This document shows, one piece after another, positions 17,823 to 26,510 of a stretch of DNA of 64,000 nt. Origin of the DNA: Nitrospirillum pindoramense. Lineage in GTDB: Bacteria > Pseudomonadota > Alphaproteobacteria > Azospirillales > Azospirillaceae. Position 1 is the stretch's first letter, and every line of letters begins with the position of its first letter. A model generated the notes under the pieces. The model did not search any database. It saw nothing but the letters and a program-made list of their open reading frames with translations, and had not been told where the DNA came from. The position numbers and the translations under genes were made by a program. The stretch lies in the NCBI RefSeq assembly GCF_007827955.1, contig NZ_VITR01000011.1:186001-250000 (forward strand), read 5' to 3'.

Positions 17823-18383
17823 ATGCGGGCGGCGGACAGGACCGTGATGATGTCCCCTGACGGGAACGGGCAGCCCCCCATCCCGGATGATGACATGCTG
17901 TCCCTCGCCGTTCTGGGGGGTGGTCTGCCGCCGGAGGTGCAGCAGCACCTGTCCGCCGCCGGCGAGGCCTATCACCTGGATGAGGTGGCGGAACGCCACC
18001 TGCGCCTGGCGCGCCTGGCGGCGCCTTGGCATCCGGCTGTCCTGATCGCCCTCTATCGCTTCTACTTCTACAAGGGCCGGCTGAAGGAGGCGCTGGATAT
18101 CGCCCGCCTTTGCCTGGCCAAAGCGGCGCAGGACAACCACCTGCCCGCGGACTGGCGTCAGGTCGTGGCCACGGACGCGGATTTCAGCCGCTTCGACGCG
18201 CCGCTGCCCCGCTTCTTCCTGTTCACCCTCAAGGGCTACGCCTACCTGCACATGCGTACCGGCGGCCTGGATGAGGGCTTGGCGGCCGTCCTCAAGCTGC
18301 TGGAACTGGACCCCAGCGACAAGGTCGGGGCCCAGGTGCTGCTGAACGTCATCCATCGCATGGGGCAGGATGATCATGACTGA
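17823..18383 (+). CDS. TPR-like nif-cluster protein of unknown function
   Basis: A 186-residue helical protein. Repeats with small-residue/aromatic spacing (HPAVLIALYRFYFYKGRLKEALDIA and FTLKGYAYLHMRTGGLDEGLAAVLKLLELDP, given here as two short landmarks near residues 77 and 138) look like tetratricopeptide units, suggesting a protein-binding scaffold. No signal peptide. The start could be 17823 or one of two ATGs at 17847/17850. It lies between hesB-like and LRV genes and its end overlaps the LRV start. Confidence 0.65.
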   Translation: MRAADRTVMMSPDGNGQPPIPDDDMLSLAVLGGGLPPEVQQHLSAAGEAYHLDEVAERHLRLARLAAPWHPAVLIALYRFYFYKGRLKEALDIARLCLAKAAQDNHLPADWRQVVATDADFSRFDAPLPRFFLFTLKGYAYLHMRTGGLDEGLAAVLKLLELDPSDKVGAQVLLNVIHRMGQDDHD

Positions 18384-19164
18384 CATCGATGAAGCCGTGG
18401 ACTGGCGGGGCCAGGTGATTTCCTGTGGGACGTGCGTCCACGCGGCGCTTCAGGCCGCCGGCCGCTGCCGGCTGAAGCACGCCTGCGTCAACGATCGCTA
18501 CGCCCGCCGCATCGACCGGTTCTTCACCTGGAACCCTGGTCTGGCCAATGGCCATGTGCGCCATCCGCATTTCGAGGTGCGGGCCATCGCCGCCAAGCAC
18601 GCCGACATCTTCCTGTTGCCGCCCATGCTGGACGATCCGGAGGAGGCGGTGCGCTGGAACGCCGTGCGGCGCCTGCCCCGGCGCTATGCCCTGCGCCTGC
18701 GCGACGATCCCCACCGCGAGGTGCGCATCCGGGTCGCCGCCCTGCTGGATGAGGCGGACCTGATCCCCATGGTGCGTGATCCCGATTATTATGTGCGCCT
18801 GATGGTGGCGCGCCGCGTCGGGCCCGGCCTGCTGGCCCGCATGATCGACGACAAGGAGCCGGAGGTGCGCCGCCTGGTCGCCACCCGCGCGCCGGTGGAG
18901 TGGCTGATCCGCATGGTCGCCGATGCCGACGCCAGCGTGCGGCATGAGGTGTCCAAACGCCTGCCGGGCGACCTGCTGGCCCGCCTGAAGCGCGACCCCG
19001 ATTGGCGGGTGCGGTTCGAGGTTGCCACACGCCTGCCCGTGGCGCAGCTCGCCGATCTGGCCCGGGATGAGGACATCCTGGTGCGGGAAATGGTGGCCTC
19101 GCGCCTCTCGCCGACCCCGACACTCCCCATGCTGGAGCCCCCCATACTGGAGGTTGTGCCATGA
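18376..19164 (+). CDS. LRV repeat protein with N-terminal FeS cluster motif
   Basis: About 263 residues. The N-terminus has a four-cysteine cluster, CGTC near residue 15 and Cys-x5-Cys (CRLKHAC) near 34, as in the [4Fe-4S]-binding leucine-rich-repeat-variant (LRV) protein found in Azotobacter nif DNA. From about 60 on, helical repeats of about 24 residues recur with the pattern D-x-x-x-x-V-R-x-x-V-A-x-R-L-P. The cellular role is unknown. The start is at 18376 or 18370, inside the end of the TPR gene; the stop overlaps nifZ (ATGA). Both overlaps indicate one operon with nifB. Confidence 0.82.
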   Translation: MTDIDEAVDWRGQVISCGTCVHAALQAAGRCRLKHACVNDRYARRIDRFFTWNPGLANGHVRHPHFEVRAIAAKHADIFLLPPMLDDPEEAVRWNAVRRLPRRYALRLRDDPHREVRIRVAALLDEADLIPMVRDPDYYVRLMVARRVGPGLLARMIDDKEPEVRRLVATRAPVEWLIRMVADADASVRHEVSKRLPGDLLARLKRDPDWRVRFEVATRLPVAQLADLARDEDILVREMVASRLSPTPTLPMLEPPILEVVP

Positions 19165-19508
19165 GCAATATCGTCCGCGACAGCGACGTGGTCGAGATCG
19201 TCGACCCGCCCGCCTTCGCCTATGGGGAAAAGGTGCGGTCCCGGCGCACCGTCCGCAATGACGGTACCTATGCCGGGAAGGAGATCGGCGACATCCTGGC
19301 CAAGAAGGGCGAGGAGGGCTACGTCGTCAGCATCGGCACCTTCCTGCAGCAATTCTATATCTACGGCGTCGAATTCCTGGGCAGCGGCAACCGCGTGGGC
19401 ATGAAGCGCAAGGAGTTGGAGGCCGTCTTCGCGCCGGCCGAGGATGACGACACGCCCCTGCCCACCGCCTTGCCGGTACCGGGCCAAGTCCTGGGGGGCC
19501 GGCCATGA
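19161..19508 (+). CDS. nifZ: NifZ
   Basis: A 115-residue NifZ-family protein; the core AYGEKVRSRRTVRNDGTYAG with GEEGYVVSIGTFLQ and YGVEFL is typical. NifZ helps complete the second P-cluster of the MoFe protein. A Pro-rich tail of about 20 residues follows. The start overlaps the LRV gene stop and the end overlaps the next nifZ-like gene, both by 4 bp. Confidence 0.92.
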   Translation: MSNIVRDSDVVEIVDPPAFAYGEKVRSRRTVRNDGTYAGKEIGDILAKKGEEGYVVSIGTFLQQFYIYGVEFLGSGNRVGMKRKELEAVFAPAEDDDTPLPTALPVPGQVLGGRP

Positions 19509-19744
19509 TCGAGCCCCGGCAACCCCTGTACCAATGGGGGCAGCGCATGCGCGTGGTCACCGACCTGGTCAACGACGGCGGTTACCCCGACATGCCGGCC
19601 GACGCCCTGCTGGAACCGGCGGGCACGGTGGGGGAGATCGTCCAGGTCGGCACCCATGTCGACAGCGGCACGCCCATCTACCTGGTCGAATTCGCCGACC
19701 GGCGGGTGATCGGCTGCCTGGAGGAAGAGATCGTTCCGGTGTGA
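19505..19744 (+). CDS. nifZ: Second, shorter NifZ-domain protein
   Basis: A 79-residue protein with the same NifZ fold elements: YQWGQRMRVVTDLVNDG, then GTVGEIVQVG, and a final YLVEFADRRVIGCLEEEI. Tandem nifZ-type genes occur in some Azospirillum-like clusters. It overlaps the first nifZ stop by 4 bp (ATGA). Whether the two act together or as a heteromer is unknown. Confidence 0.82.
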   Translation: MIEPRQPLYQWGQRMRVVTDLVNDGGYPDMPADALLEPAGTVGEIVQVGTHVDSGTPIYLVEFADRRVIGCLEEEIVPV

Positions 19745-19787
19745 AGGAGCAGACCTGGCGGAAGGGCCCAGGGGAGGGGCTATGTGC

Positions 19788-20132
19788 ATGATGGCGGCAT
19801 CGCAAAGTCTCCCCATCGGGGGGCACCCCAACGACGTGGACCGCAAGCGCATCGAGCGCGCTCTGCGATCGCGCCAACGCTATCTCTACGTCCGCCCCAC
19901 CGTCGTGCCGGCGGCGGGCGGCTATCGCATCGAAAGCCCCTGCTGTTCCCGCAATGTGGACCGCGAGGGCGGGGTGGTCGACGTGGCGCTGATCCAGTTC
20001 AGCCAGGGGACCTGGCGGCTGTTCCGCAAGGACCATGTCCAGGGCGTCTGGGAACTGCACGGCGCCTTCGGCCGGTTGAGTGACCTGTTGGACCTGCTGA
20101 ACGTCGATGCCGATCGGCAGTTCTGGCAATGA
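19788..20132 (+). CDS. Small nif-cluster protein, possibly DUF3024 family
   Basis: About 114 residues. It has a basic stretch RKRIERALRSRQRY, then YLYVRP, an ESPCCSRN segment with paired cysteines, and a C-terminal DLLDLLNVDADRQFW. This pattern brings to mind the DUF3024 family, but I am not certain. Start codons at 19782, 19788 and 19791 are all in frame; GGGAGGGG at about 19772-19779 is best spaced for 19788 or 19791. Function unknown; the context (nifZ before, overlapping small gene after) suggests an accessory role. Confidence 0.6.
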   Translation: MMAASQSLPIGGHPNDVDRKRIERALRSRQRYLYVRPTVVPAAGGYRIESPCCSRNVDREGGVVDVALIQFSQGTWRLFRKDHVQGVWELHGAFGRLSDLLDLLNVDADRQFWQ

Positions 20133-20404
20133 CGGGGGATGACATGGCGGTTAGCGCAGACGATCTGGCGACGATGGATGCCATTCTGGGCGCAGCGGCG
20201 GAGGATGTCTTCGCCACGCTGCGCCACCAGCTGCCCCATCTGGCCTGGACGCGGTGCGACGCGGCGGATGTGGCCGAGGACCCGTTCCGCCGTTACGGCG
20301 GTTTCGACGTGCATCTGCTGGACGGCAGCGGGCACTGCGTCCGCCTGACGGATGAGCCCGCCCACGCCACCGGCGTCCTGCTGGCCCGGCGGGGTGCGCC
20401 ATGA
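20129..20404 (+). CDS. Small unknown nif-cluster protein
   Basis: A 91-residue acidic protein that I do not recognise. It overlaps the previous stop by 4 bp (ATGA); an alternative ATG at 20144 is possible. Its own stop overlaps the DegT-like start by 4 bp. No signal peptide, membrane segment or metal motif. The tight coupling implies it is part of the nifB operon. Confidence 0.6.
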   Translation: MTGDDMAVSADDLATMDAILGAAAEDVFATLRHQLPHLAWTRCDAADVAEDPFRRYGGFDVHLLDGSGHCVRLTDEPAHATGVLLARRGAP

Positions 20405-21573
20405 CCGCCCTGGCCGAGGTTCCAGAGGCGGATGGCTTGATCCGCCTCAGCGATCCGGACATCACGCCCGCCGATTTGGCGGCGGTGGAGCGGGTGCTGC
20501 GCTCCCCGACCCTGGGGGTCGGGGCGGTGACGGCGGCGTTCGAGGCGGCGTTCGCCACCTATCTGGGGCGGCGCCATGCCGTGGCGGTGGCCAGCGGCAC
20601 GCTGGGACTGCTCATGGCCTTGCGCGCGCAGGGCATCGGGCCGGGGGATGAGGTCATCGTCTCCCCCTATGGCTTCCGTGAGACGCAGCACGCCGTCAGC
20701 CTGTCTGGCGCCCGGCCGGTCTTCGCCGACATTGATTATTGGGCGGGGACGCTGGCGCCGGAAAAGGCGGCCGCCCGCATCACCTCCGCCACGCGCGCCA
20801 TCGTGGCCGCCAACACCAACGGCCATCCAGCGGCCTGGTCGGCGTTGCGGGACCTGGCGACGGCGCATGGCCTGATCCTGATCGAGGATTCGACCGAGGC
20901 CATCGGCTCACGGTATCGGGGCGCCTTGGTCGGTACCTTCGGGGACACCGCCGTGTTCGATTTCTCCCAGCCCGGCGCGCTGTGCTGTGGCGAGGGCGGC
21001 ATGGTGGTGACGGACGATACCGATATCGCCATGGCCCTGCGCCGGCAGTGCCGCCACAGTCTGGCGGAACGCACCTCCGTGGTGGTGGGGGGCACGCCGC
21101 CCTATCAGGCGGGCTTGAGCGACCTGGCGGCGGCCCTGGGGCTGGCCCAGTTGCGGCGGCTGGATGAAATCCTGGAAAAGCGCCGGGGCGTGCAGCACCT
21201 GTATTTCAAGTACGTCCAGTCCTTCGAGGGCATCAAGGACCCCTACATCGGGCCGGATGTCACCGAGGTGAACTGGTTCCTGTACCTGGTTCAGCTGGGC
21301 ACCCGCTTTTCCCGATCCAGCCGCGACGCCATCGTCGAGGACCTGCGCCTGGCGGAGGTTGAGGCCGCCGCCTACTGCCAGCCCCTGCATCTGCAGCGGC
21401 ACTATTTCGACCTGGGTCACCGCCGTGGCGACTACTTCGTGACCGAGAAGGTGGCGGACCGCGCGGTGGCCCTGCCGTTCCATACGCACCTCGGCGAAGA
21501 CCAGATCGCCTACGTGGTGGAGACCATGAAGGACGCCTCCGTCAACGTCGGCGCCGGGGCCGCGATCTACTGA
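20401..21573 (+). CDS. DegT/DnrJ/EryC1-family protein lacking the PLP lysine
   Basis: A 390-residue member of the DegT/EryC1/StrS aminotransferase family. Landmarks are the RHAVAVASGTLGLLMAL cofactor loop (about 58-74), GDEVIVSPYGF, ILIEDSTEAIGSRYRG (Asp that contacts the PLP ring) and the GEGGMVVTDD segment near 198. In family members a lysine lies five residues before GEGG and forms the Schiff base; here this position is glycine (FSQPGALCCGEGG). Transamination by the usual route is therefore unlikely, and the protein may have a binding or structural role. It is coupled to the preceding gene and followed by a ferredoxin. Confidence 0.8.
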   Translation: MTALAEVPEADGLIRLSDPDITPADLAAVERVLRSPTLGVGAVTAAFEAAFATYLGRRHAVAVASGTLGLLMALRAQGIGPGDEVIVSPYGFRETQHAVSLSGARPVFADIDYWAGTLAPEKAAARITSATRAIVAANTNGHPAAWSALRDLATAHGLILIEDSTEAIGSRYRGALVGTFGDTAVFDFSQPGALCCGEGGMVVTDDTDIAMALRRQCRHSLAERTSVVVGGTPPYQAGLSDLAAALGLAQLRRLDEILEKRRGVQHLYFKYVQSFEGIKDPYIGPDVTEVNWFLYLVQLGTRFSRSSRDAIVEDLRLAEVEAAAYCQPLHLQRHYFDLGHRRGDYFVTEKVADRAVALPFHTHLGEDQIAYVVETMKDASVNVGAGAAIY

Positions 21574-21620
21574 TCCATTCCTCACCATTCCAGCCTCAAA
21601 GATTTCAGGGAGCGTTTTCC

Positions 21621-21929
21621 ATGTCACTTCTCACCATCCTGCCGTCCGGCAAGACTGTTGACGCCGCCGAGGGCATGACCCTGCTGGCCGCCATTCTGGC
21701 CGCGGACGAGACCTTGACCCACAAGTGCAACGGCAACGCCTCCTGCGGCACCTGCCATGTGTTCGTTCAGGAGGGCCGCAAAGGCCTTTCCCGCATCGCA
21801 CGGGAGGAGAACGAGCGGCTGGACGCCATGGTGGGCGTGGGGTCGAAGTCGCGCCTGGCCTGCCAGGCCAAGGTGCTGGGGACCGAACCCATCAAGGTGG
21901 AACTGCTGGGCTTCGGGTCCGGCCTATAA
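21621..21929 (+). CDS. [2Fe-2S] ferredoxin, nif-linked
   Basis: A 102-residue plant/adrenodoxin-type ferredoxin. Ligands: Cys-x5-Cys-x2-Cys in CNGNASCGTC (near residues 36-45) and a fourth Cys in LACQ about 35 residues later. Such ferredoxins beside nif genes may protect or feed nitrogenase, but the partner here is unknown. It lies 47 bp after the DegT-like gene, with AGGGAG about 10 bases before the ATG. Confidence 0.9.
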   Translation: MSLLTILPSGKTVDAAEGMTLLAAILAADETLTHKCNGNASCGTCHVFVQEGRKGLSRIAREENERLDAMVGVGSKSRLACQAKVLGTEPIKVELLGFGSGL

Positions 21930-21943
21930 GACAGGAGGGGCGA

Positions 21944-22162
21944 ATGCACGTCGAAACGGTGATGATCCACGTCCGCTTCGCGCCGGACGGCTCGGTGACG
22001 GAGATCGGGGAGAGGCCGCCGGCCCTCACCCCGCAAGCCTGGTTCAACCTGCTGAGCGTGAAGGCGGCCGACCAGTACCAGACCTTTGCCGGCGGGCGGG
22101 GTGTTTTCCGCCTGGGGCGCCCGGTGGTCGAGGGCTTGAAGGGGGCGGCCGCCGCCCAATAG
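21944..22162 (+). CDS. Small unknown protein at the end of the nif operon
   Basis: A 72-residue protein that I do not recognise. It has a beta-strand start (VMIHVRFAPDG), the phrase LTPQAWFNLLS and a C-terminal GRGVFRLG. ACAGGAGGGG sits 4-8 bp before the ATG, a strong ribosome site, and the gap to the ferredoxin is 14 bp, so it is likely translated and co-transcribed. It converges with the leftward haemoglobin gene 33 bp away. Confidence 0.65.
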   Translation: MHVETVMIHVRFAPDGSVTEIGERPPALTPQAWFNLLSVKAADQYQTFAGGRGVFRLGRPVVEGLKGAAAAQ

Positions 22163-22195
22163 GCCGCCGCCTTTCTGGGGGGCGTCGCGGCCGGG

Positions 22196-22621
22196 TCATC
22201 CGGGCGCGGCGCCCGCTTCCGTTTCCGGCTGGTTGCGCATCCAGTCGGCCAGTGGTGCCAACGCGCCCAGGATGGCCTGGCGGATCGCGTCATCCGGAAC
22301 GGTGACCGTCAGCGCCCGGACCATGCACAGCATCCAGGCATCGCGCTCCGCCGTGCCGATCCTGAAGCCCATATGCCGCGCCCGGAGGCGCGGATGCCCC
22401 CGCTCCGCCGAATAGGCGTTCGGGCCGCCCATCCATTGCGCCAGATACAGGATCAGGACACGCTTCGTTTCCGCCAGGTCGGCCGCGTGCAGGGCACGCA
22501 GGTCCCGGGCCTCCGGCGCCGTGTCCATCTCATGGTAGAACGCCTCCACCAGCCGGCTGATGGCGGCCTGGCCGCCAATGGCCTCATAGATCGTCGTCTG
22601 GACGGTCGCTTCAATTGCCAT
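22196..22621 (-). CDS. Truncated haemoglobin (group II-like)
   Basis: A 141-residue 2-on-2 globin. Seen: an N-terminal YEAIGGQAAISRLVEAFYHEM (helices A-B), the proximal His in LRARHMGF, and the tryptophan in DAWMLCM typical of group II. It binds O2 or NO at a haem; near nif genes it could scavenge NO or O2, which is inference. The start at 22621 has AGGAG; a longer reading to 22846 would cover the divergent sufB promoter. It is transcribed away from sufB. Confidence 0.85.
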   Translation of the reverse strand: MAIEATVQTTIYEAIGGQAAISRLVEAFYHEMDTAPEARDLRALHAADLAETKRVLILYLAQWMGGPNAYSAERGHPRLRARHMGFRIGTAERDAWMLCMVRALTVTVPDDAIRQAILGALAPLADWMRNQPETEAGAAPG

Positions 22622-22738
22622 GGCTGCTTCCGCTCCTGTGCCGTGTCGCCATTTCCCGCTTGGGGAACTGCAGAAATCGTGCCGTCGCGCATGTCGGCCA
22701 TATCGGCTCCGATAGCGGCCCTTGGTGGTGAATCCCCC

Positions 22739-22754
22739 TGTCGGGATTGTGACA
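22739..22754. promoter_or_regulatory. NifA upstream activator sequence for the suf operon
   Basis: Perfect TGT-N10-ACA (TGTCGGGATTGTGACA), 61 bp before the sigma-54 site at 22816. Confidence 0.83.
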
Positions 22755-22815
22755 AACGTCGGGTTACGGACGCGCCAATCCCTTGGAAAAGCGCGGAAAA
22801 GCGGGACGTCGCCGC

Positions 22816-22830
22816 TGGCACGCCGGTTGC
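22816..22830 (+). promoter_or_regulatory. Sigma-54 promoter of the suf operon
   Basis: TGGCAC-GCCGG-TTGC, an exact -24/-12 match, 42 bp before the sufB ATG. With the upstream NifA box it places this SUF operon under nitrogen-fixation control. Confidence 0.9.
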
Positions 22831-22872
22831 TGAACGTATTTGGCAAGCCCAGCCACGATCGGATCGGCCATC

Positions 22873-24357
22873 ATGTCGGACATCACGACCGCCAACCGCC
22901 CCGCCAGCAACGCCCCGGCGCCCGACGTTCTGGACGGTATCGTCCAAGGCGACGGGTACAAGTACGGCTTCGTGACCGAGGTCGAGACCGACGACGCGCC
23001 ACCGGGCCTGAACGAGGACACCGTCCGCTTCATCTCCGCCAAGAAGGGGGAGCCCGCGTGGCTGCTGGAGTGGCGGTTGAAAGCCTTCCGCCGCTGGCGA
23101 ACCATGGCGCCCCCGGACTGGGCCAAGCTGGACATCGCCCCCATCGATTACCAGGCCGCCAGCTATTACTCCGCGCCCAAGGCGGCCGCTGGCCCGAAAA
23201 GCCTGGATGAGGTCGATCCCGAGCTGTTGAAGACGTATGAGAAGCTGGGCATCCCCCTGGGGGAGCGCGCGGCCTTGGCCGGGGTCGCGGTGGACGCCGT
23301 GTTCGACAGCGTCTCCGTTGCCACCACCTTCAAGGATAAGCTGGCCGACCTCGGCATCATCTTCTGTTCCTTCGGCGAGGCGGTGCGGGAACACCCGGAC
23401 CTGGTGCGGCGCTACCTCGGTTCCGTGGTGCCGCAGGGCGATAATTTCTTCGCCGCCCTGAACTCCGCCGTGTTCAGCGACGGCTCCTTCGTCTACGTGC
23501 CGCCGGGCGTGCGCTGCCCCATGGAGCTGTCCACCTACTTCCGCATCAACGCCGCCAAGACCGGGCAGTTCGAGCGCACCCTGCTGATCGCCGACAAGGG
23601 GGCCTATGTCAGCTATCTGGAGGGTTGCACCGCCCCGCAGCGCGACGAGAACCAACTGCACGCCGCCGTGGTGGAACTGGTCGCCATGGAGGATGCGGAG
23701 ATCAAATATGCCACCGTCCAGAACTGGTACCCCGGGGATGAGAACGGCAAGGGCGGCATCTACAACTTCGTCACCAAGCGCGGCGCCTGCCGGGGCGCGC
23801 GGTCCAAGATCAGCTGGGCACAGGTGGAGACGGGGTCGGCCATCACCTGGAAATACCCCAGTTGCCTGCTGGAGGGCGAGGGGGCGACGGGCGCCTTCTA
23901 TTCCGTGGCGATCACCAACAACCGCCAGCAGGCCGACACCGGCACGAAGATGATCCATATCGGTCGCAACACCACCTCGACCGTCATTTCCAAGGGCATC
24001 TCCGCCGGGCGGGGGCAGAACACCTACCGCGGCCAGGTCAAGGTGCTGTCCGGCGCGGATGGCGCCCGCAACTACACGCAATGCGACAGCCTGCTGATCG
24101 GCAAGCGCTGCGGCGCCCACACCGTGCCCTACCTCGACGTGCGCCACCCCGGCGCCACGGTGGAGCATGAGGCGACCACCTCCAAGATCAGTGACGACCA
24201 GATGTTTTACTGCCAGCAGCGCGGCCTGACGGCGGAGGACGCGCTGTCGCTGATCGTGAACGGCTTCTGCAAGGAAGTGCTGAACGAACTGCCCATGGAA
24301 TTCGCGGTCGAGGCGCAGAAGCTTCTGGCCGTCAGCCTCGAAGGCAGCGTCGGCTAG
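22873..24357 (+). CDS. sufB: SufB, FeS cluster scaffold subunit
   Basis: A 494-residue SufB, the scaffold partner of the SufBC2D complex where FeS clusters are built. Family landmarks: [19 protein letters not shown] near 215, [21 protein letters not shown], and the C-terminal [14 protein letters not shown] with conserved cysteines and [16 protein letters not shown]. The start at 22873 (MSDITT) is chosen since the earlier ATG at 22840 is within 10 bp of the -12 element; no strong ribosome site is visible. First gene of sufBCDSU-sufT. Confidence 0.96.
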   Translation: MSDITTANRPASNAPAPDVLDGIVQGDGYKYGFVTEVETDDAPPGLNEDTVRFISAKKGEPAWLLEWRLKAFRRWRTMAPPDWAKLDIAPIDYQAASYYSAPKAAAGPKSLDEVDPELLKTYEKLGIPLGERAALAGVAVDAVFDSVSVATTFKDKLADLGIIFCSFGEAVREHPDLVRRYLGSVVPQGDNFFAALNSAVFSDGSFVYVPPGVRCPMELSTYFRINAAKTGQFERTLLIADKGAYVSYLEGCTAPQRDENQLHAAVVELVAMEDAEIKYATVQNWYPGDENGKGGIYNFVTKRGACRGARSKISWAQVETGSAITWKYPSCLLEGEGATGAFYSVAITNNRQQADTGTKMIHIGRNTTSTVISKGISAGRGQNTYRGQVKVLSGADGARNYTQCDSLLIGKRCGAHTVPYLDVRHPGATVEHEATTSKISDDQMFYCQQRGLTAEDALSLIVNGFCKEVLNELPMEFAVEAQKLLAVSLEGSVG

Positions 24358-24403
24358 GCCGCCTGCCCTTTCCCGCCACCCCGACCCAGTGAAGGGAACC
24401 ATT

Positions 24404-25162
24404 ATGAGCAAGCTTCTGGAAATCCGTGGATTGCGGGCCCGCATCGCCGGGGGGCGCGAGGTGCTGAAGGGCATCGACCTGGACGTGTCGCCCGGGGAGG
24501 TGCACGCCATCATGGGCCCCAACGGCGCTGGCAAAAGCACCCTGTCCAGCGTGCTGGCCGGCAAGCCGGGCTATGAGGTGACGGAGGGGACCGTGCGCTA
24601 CCTGGGCCACGACCTGCTGACCATGCCGGCGGACGAGCGGGCGCGCGAAGGGGTGTTCCTGGCCTTCCAGTACCCGGTGGAGATCCCGGGCGTGAACAAC
24701 ATGTACTTCCTGCGTGCCGCGCTCAACGCCGGGCGGCGCCAGCGCGGACAGGCGGAGCTGGACGCTCAGCAATTCCTGAAGTCGGTGCGGGAGCGTCTGA
24801 AGCTGCTGGACATCGGCGACGACCTGCTGCGGCGCGCGGTCAATGTCGGCTTTTCCGGCGGCGAGAAGAAGCGGAACGAGATTTTCCAGATGGCCATGCT
24901 GGAACCCCGGCTGGCCATCCTGGATGAGACGGACAGCGGCCTGGATATCGACGCCCTGCGCGCCGTATCCGATGGGGTCAACCGCCTGCGCGATCCGGCC
25001 CGCGCCATCGTCATGATCACCCATTACCAGCGGCTGCTGGACTATATCGTGCCCGACCGGGTCCATGTCCTGGCCGATGGCCGCATCGTCGCCTCGGGCG
25101 ACAAGACCTTCGCTGCCGAGCTGGAGCGCACCGGCTATGCCCATCTGGTCGATGCGGCTTGA
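24404..25162 (+). CDS. sufC: SufC, ATPase of the SUF complex
   Basis: A 252-residue ABC-type ATPase that drives SufBC2D. Walker A is GPNGAGKST near residue 38, the signature FSGGEKKRNE near 150, and Walker B LAILDETDSGLDID near 170; the Glu/Asp-rich tail of Walker B is SufC-specific. GAAGGGA precedes the start; sufD begins 13 bp after the stop. Confidence 0.96.
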   Translation: MSKLLEIRGLRARIAGGREVLKGIDLDVSPGEVHAIMGPNGAGKSTLSSVLAGKPGYEVTEGTVRYLGHDLLTMPADERAREGVFLAFQYPVEIPGVNNMYFLRAALNAGRRQRGQAELDAQQFLKSVRERLKLLDIGDDLLRRAVNVGFSGGEKKRNEIFQMAMLEPRLAILDETDSGLDIDALRAVSDGVNRLRDPARAIVMITHYQRLLDYIVPDRVHVLADGRIVASGDKTFAAELERTGYAHLVDAA

Positions 25163-25175
25163 GGCGGGGGGAGCC

Positions 25176-26510
25176 ATGCTGATGACCGACGATAGCGCCC
25201 CCTTCCGTGAGGGCTTCGACCAGATGTTGGCGACGGCGGCGGAACCCGTCTGGCTCACGTTCCGCCGACGCGCGGAAATGGACCGGTTCGCCCTGCTGGG
25301 CTTCCCCACCCGGCGGCAGGAGGCATGGCGGTTCACCGACCTGGAGCCGCTGACGGCGGCGGCGCCCCTGCCAATGGCGGCGCCTCTGCCAATGGCGATG
25401 GCGGATGACCTGCCGTCCCCGGCGTCGCTGGCGCTCTGGCTGCTGCCCGTCACCACCCACCGCCTGGTGCTGGCCAACGGCCATGTCGTGCCGTCGCTGT
25501 CGGCCGGGCCGCCGCTGCCGGATGGCGTATGGCTGGCGTCAGTGGCGGAGACGCTGCGGCGGCGGCCGGACCTGCTGGAAGGCGCCTTTGGCGATGAGGA
25601 CGGGGCGTTGGCCGCGCTGAACGCCGCGCTGTTCACCGATGGGGTGGTCCTGGCGCTGGAGCCGGGCGTGACCTTGGAAACCCCGGTGGAGGTCATCCAC
25701 CACACGACAGCGGCCGGCGCCCATGCCCGCCTGCACATCGCTTTGGGCGCCGGCTCACGCGCCACGGTGGTGGAGACGGCGATCGGTCCGGTGGGGGATG
25801 GTGCAGCGGCCGGCCCGGTGACCAGTTGGGGCAATACCGTTGGTGTCGTCACCCTGGGGGCGGACGCGGTCCTGACCCATCTGCACATCCAGGCGGAAGG
25901 GCCGGCGGCCTGCCACACGGCGGCGGTGCGGGCGGTGCTGGCGGACCGGGCGCGTTACGATGCCTGTGCGGTCATCACCGGTGCGCGTCTCTCCCGCCGG
26001 GACATGGCGGTCGTCCTGGCCGGCGACGAGGCCGAATTCCGATTGTACGGCGCTTACCTGCTGGATGGGGGGCAGGAGGCGACGCTGTCCGTCCGCGCCG
26101 ATCACCTGGGATTGGGCTGCCGCACGGATGAGGTGGTGAAGGGCGTGCTGGCGGGGGCGTCGCATGGTGTGTTCCTGGGCACCTTGGCCGTGGCGCCGGG
26201 GGCTGACGGCGCCGACGCCCGCCAGGTCAACCGCAACCTGCTGCTGAGCCCGACGGCCCGCGTCGACACCAAGCCCGAGCTTGAAATCCTGGCCGATGAT
26301 GTCAAGTGCGCCCACGGCGCCACTGTCGGCAGCCTGGATGAGGCCGCGCTGTTCTATCTTCAGGCCCGTGGCATCGACCCGGAAACGGCCCGCCGCATGC
26401 TGGTTGAGGCATTCGCGGCGGAGGTCCTCGACGCCGCTGGCTTGCCCACCGCCTTGGCGGAACTGGCCCATCGGCACCTGTGGCGCTGGCTGGACGGGAG
26501 GGACTCATGA
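25176..26510 (+). CDS. sufD: SufD, FeS assembly subunit
   Basis: A 444-residue SufD, paralogue of SufB and partner in SufBC2D. N-terminal helical region with RRQEAWRFTDLEPL (about 45-58), a central beta-helix, and the C-terminal ELEILADDVKCAHGATVGSLDEAALFY typical of SufB/SufD. It is translationally coupled to sufS (ATGA overlap at 26507-26510). Confidence 0.94.
   Translation: MLMTDDSAPFREGFDQMLATAAEPVWLTFRRRAEMDRFALLGFPTRRQEAWRFTDLEPLTAAAPLPMAAPLPMAMADDLPSPASLALWLLPVTTHRLVLANGHVVPSLSAGPPLPDGVWLASVAETLRRRPDLLEGAFGDEDGALAALNAALFTDGVVLALEPGVTLETPVEVIHHTTAAGAHARLHIALGAGSRATVVETAIGPVGDGAAAGPVTSWGNTVGVVTLGADAVLTHLHIQAEGPAACHTAAVRAVLADRARYDACAVITGARLSRRDMAVVLAGDEAEFRLYGAYLLDGGQEATLSVRADHLGLGCRTDEVVKGVLAGASHGVFLGTLAVAPGADGADARQVNRNLLLSPTARVDTKPELEILADDVKCAHGATVGSLDEAALFYLQARGIDPETARRMLVEAFAAEVLDAAGLPTALAELAHRHLWRWLDGRDS

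Noticed and set aside
22143-22174. GC-rich inverted repeat plus TTT at the end of the nif operon, before the globin gene
   Set aside because: The repeat is mostly GGC/GCC runs that overlap the stop codon and several alternative pairings are possible; too weak to call a terminator.
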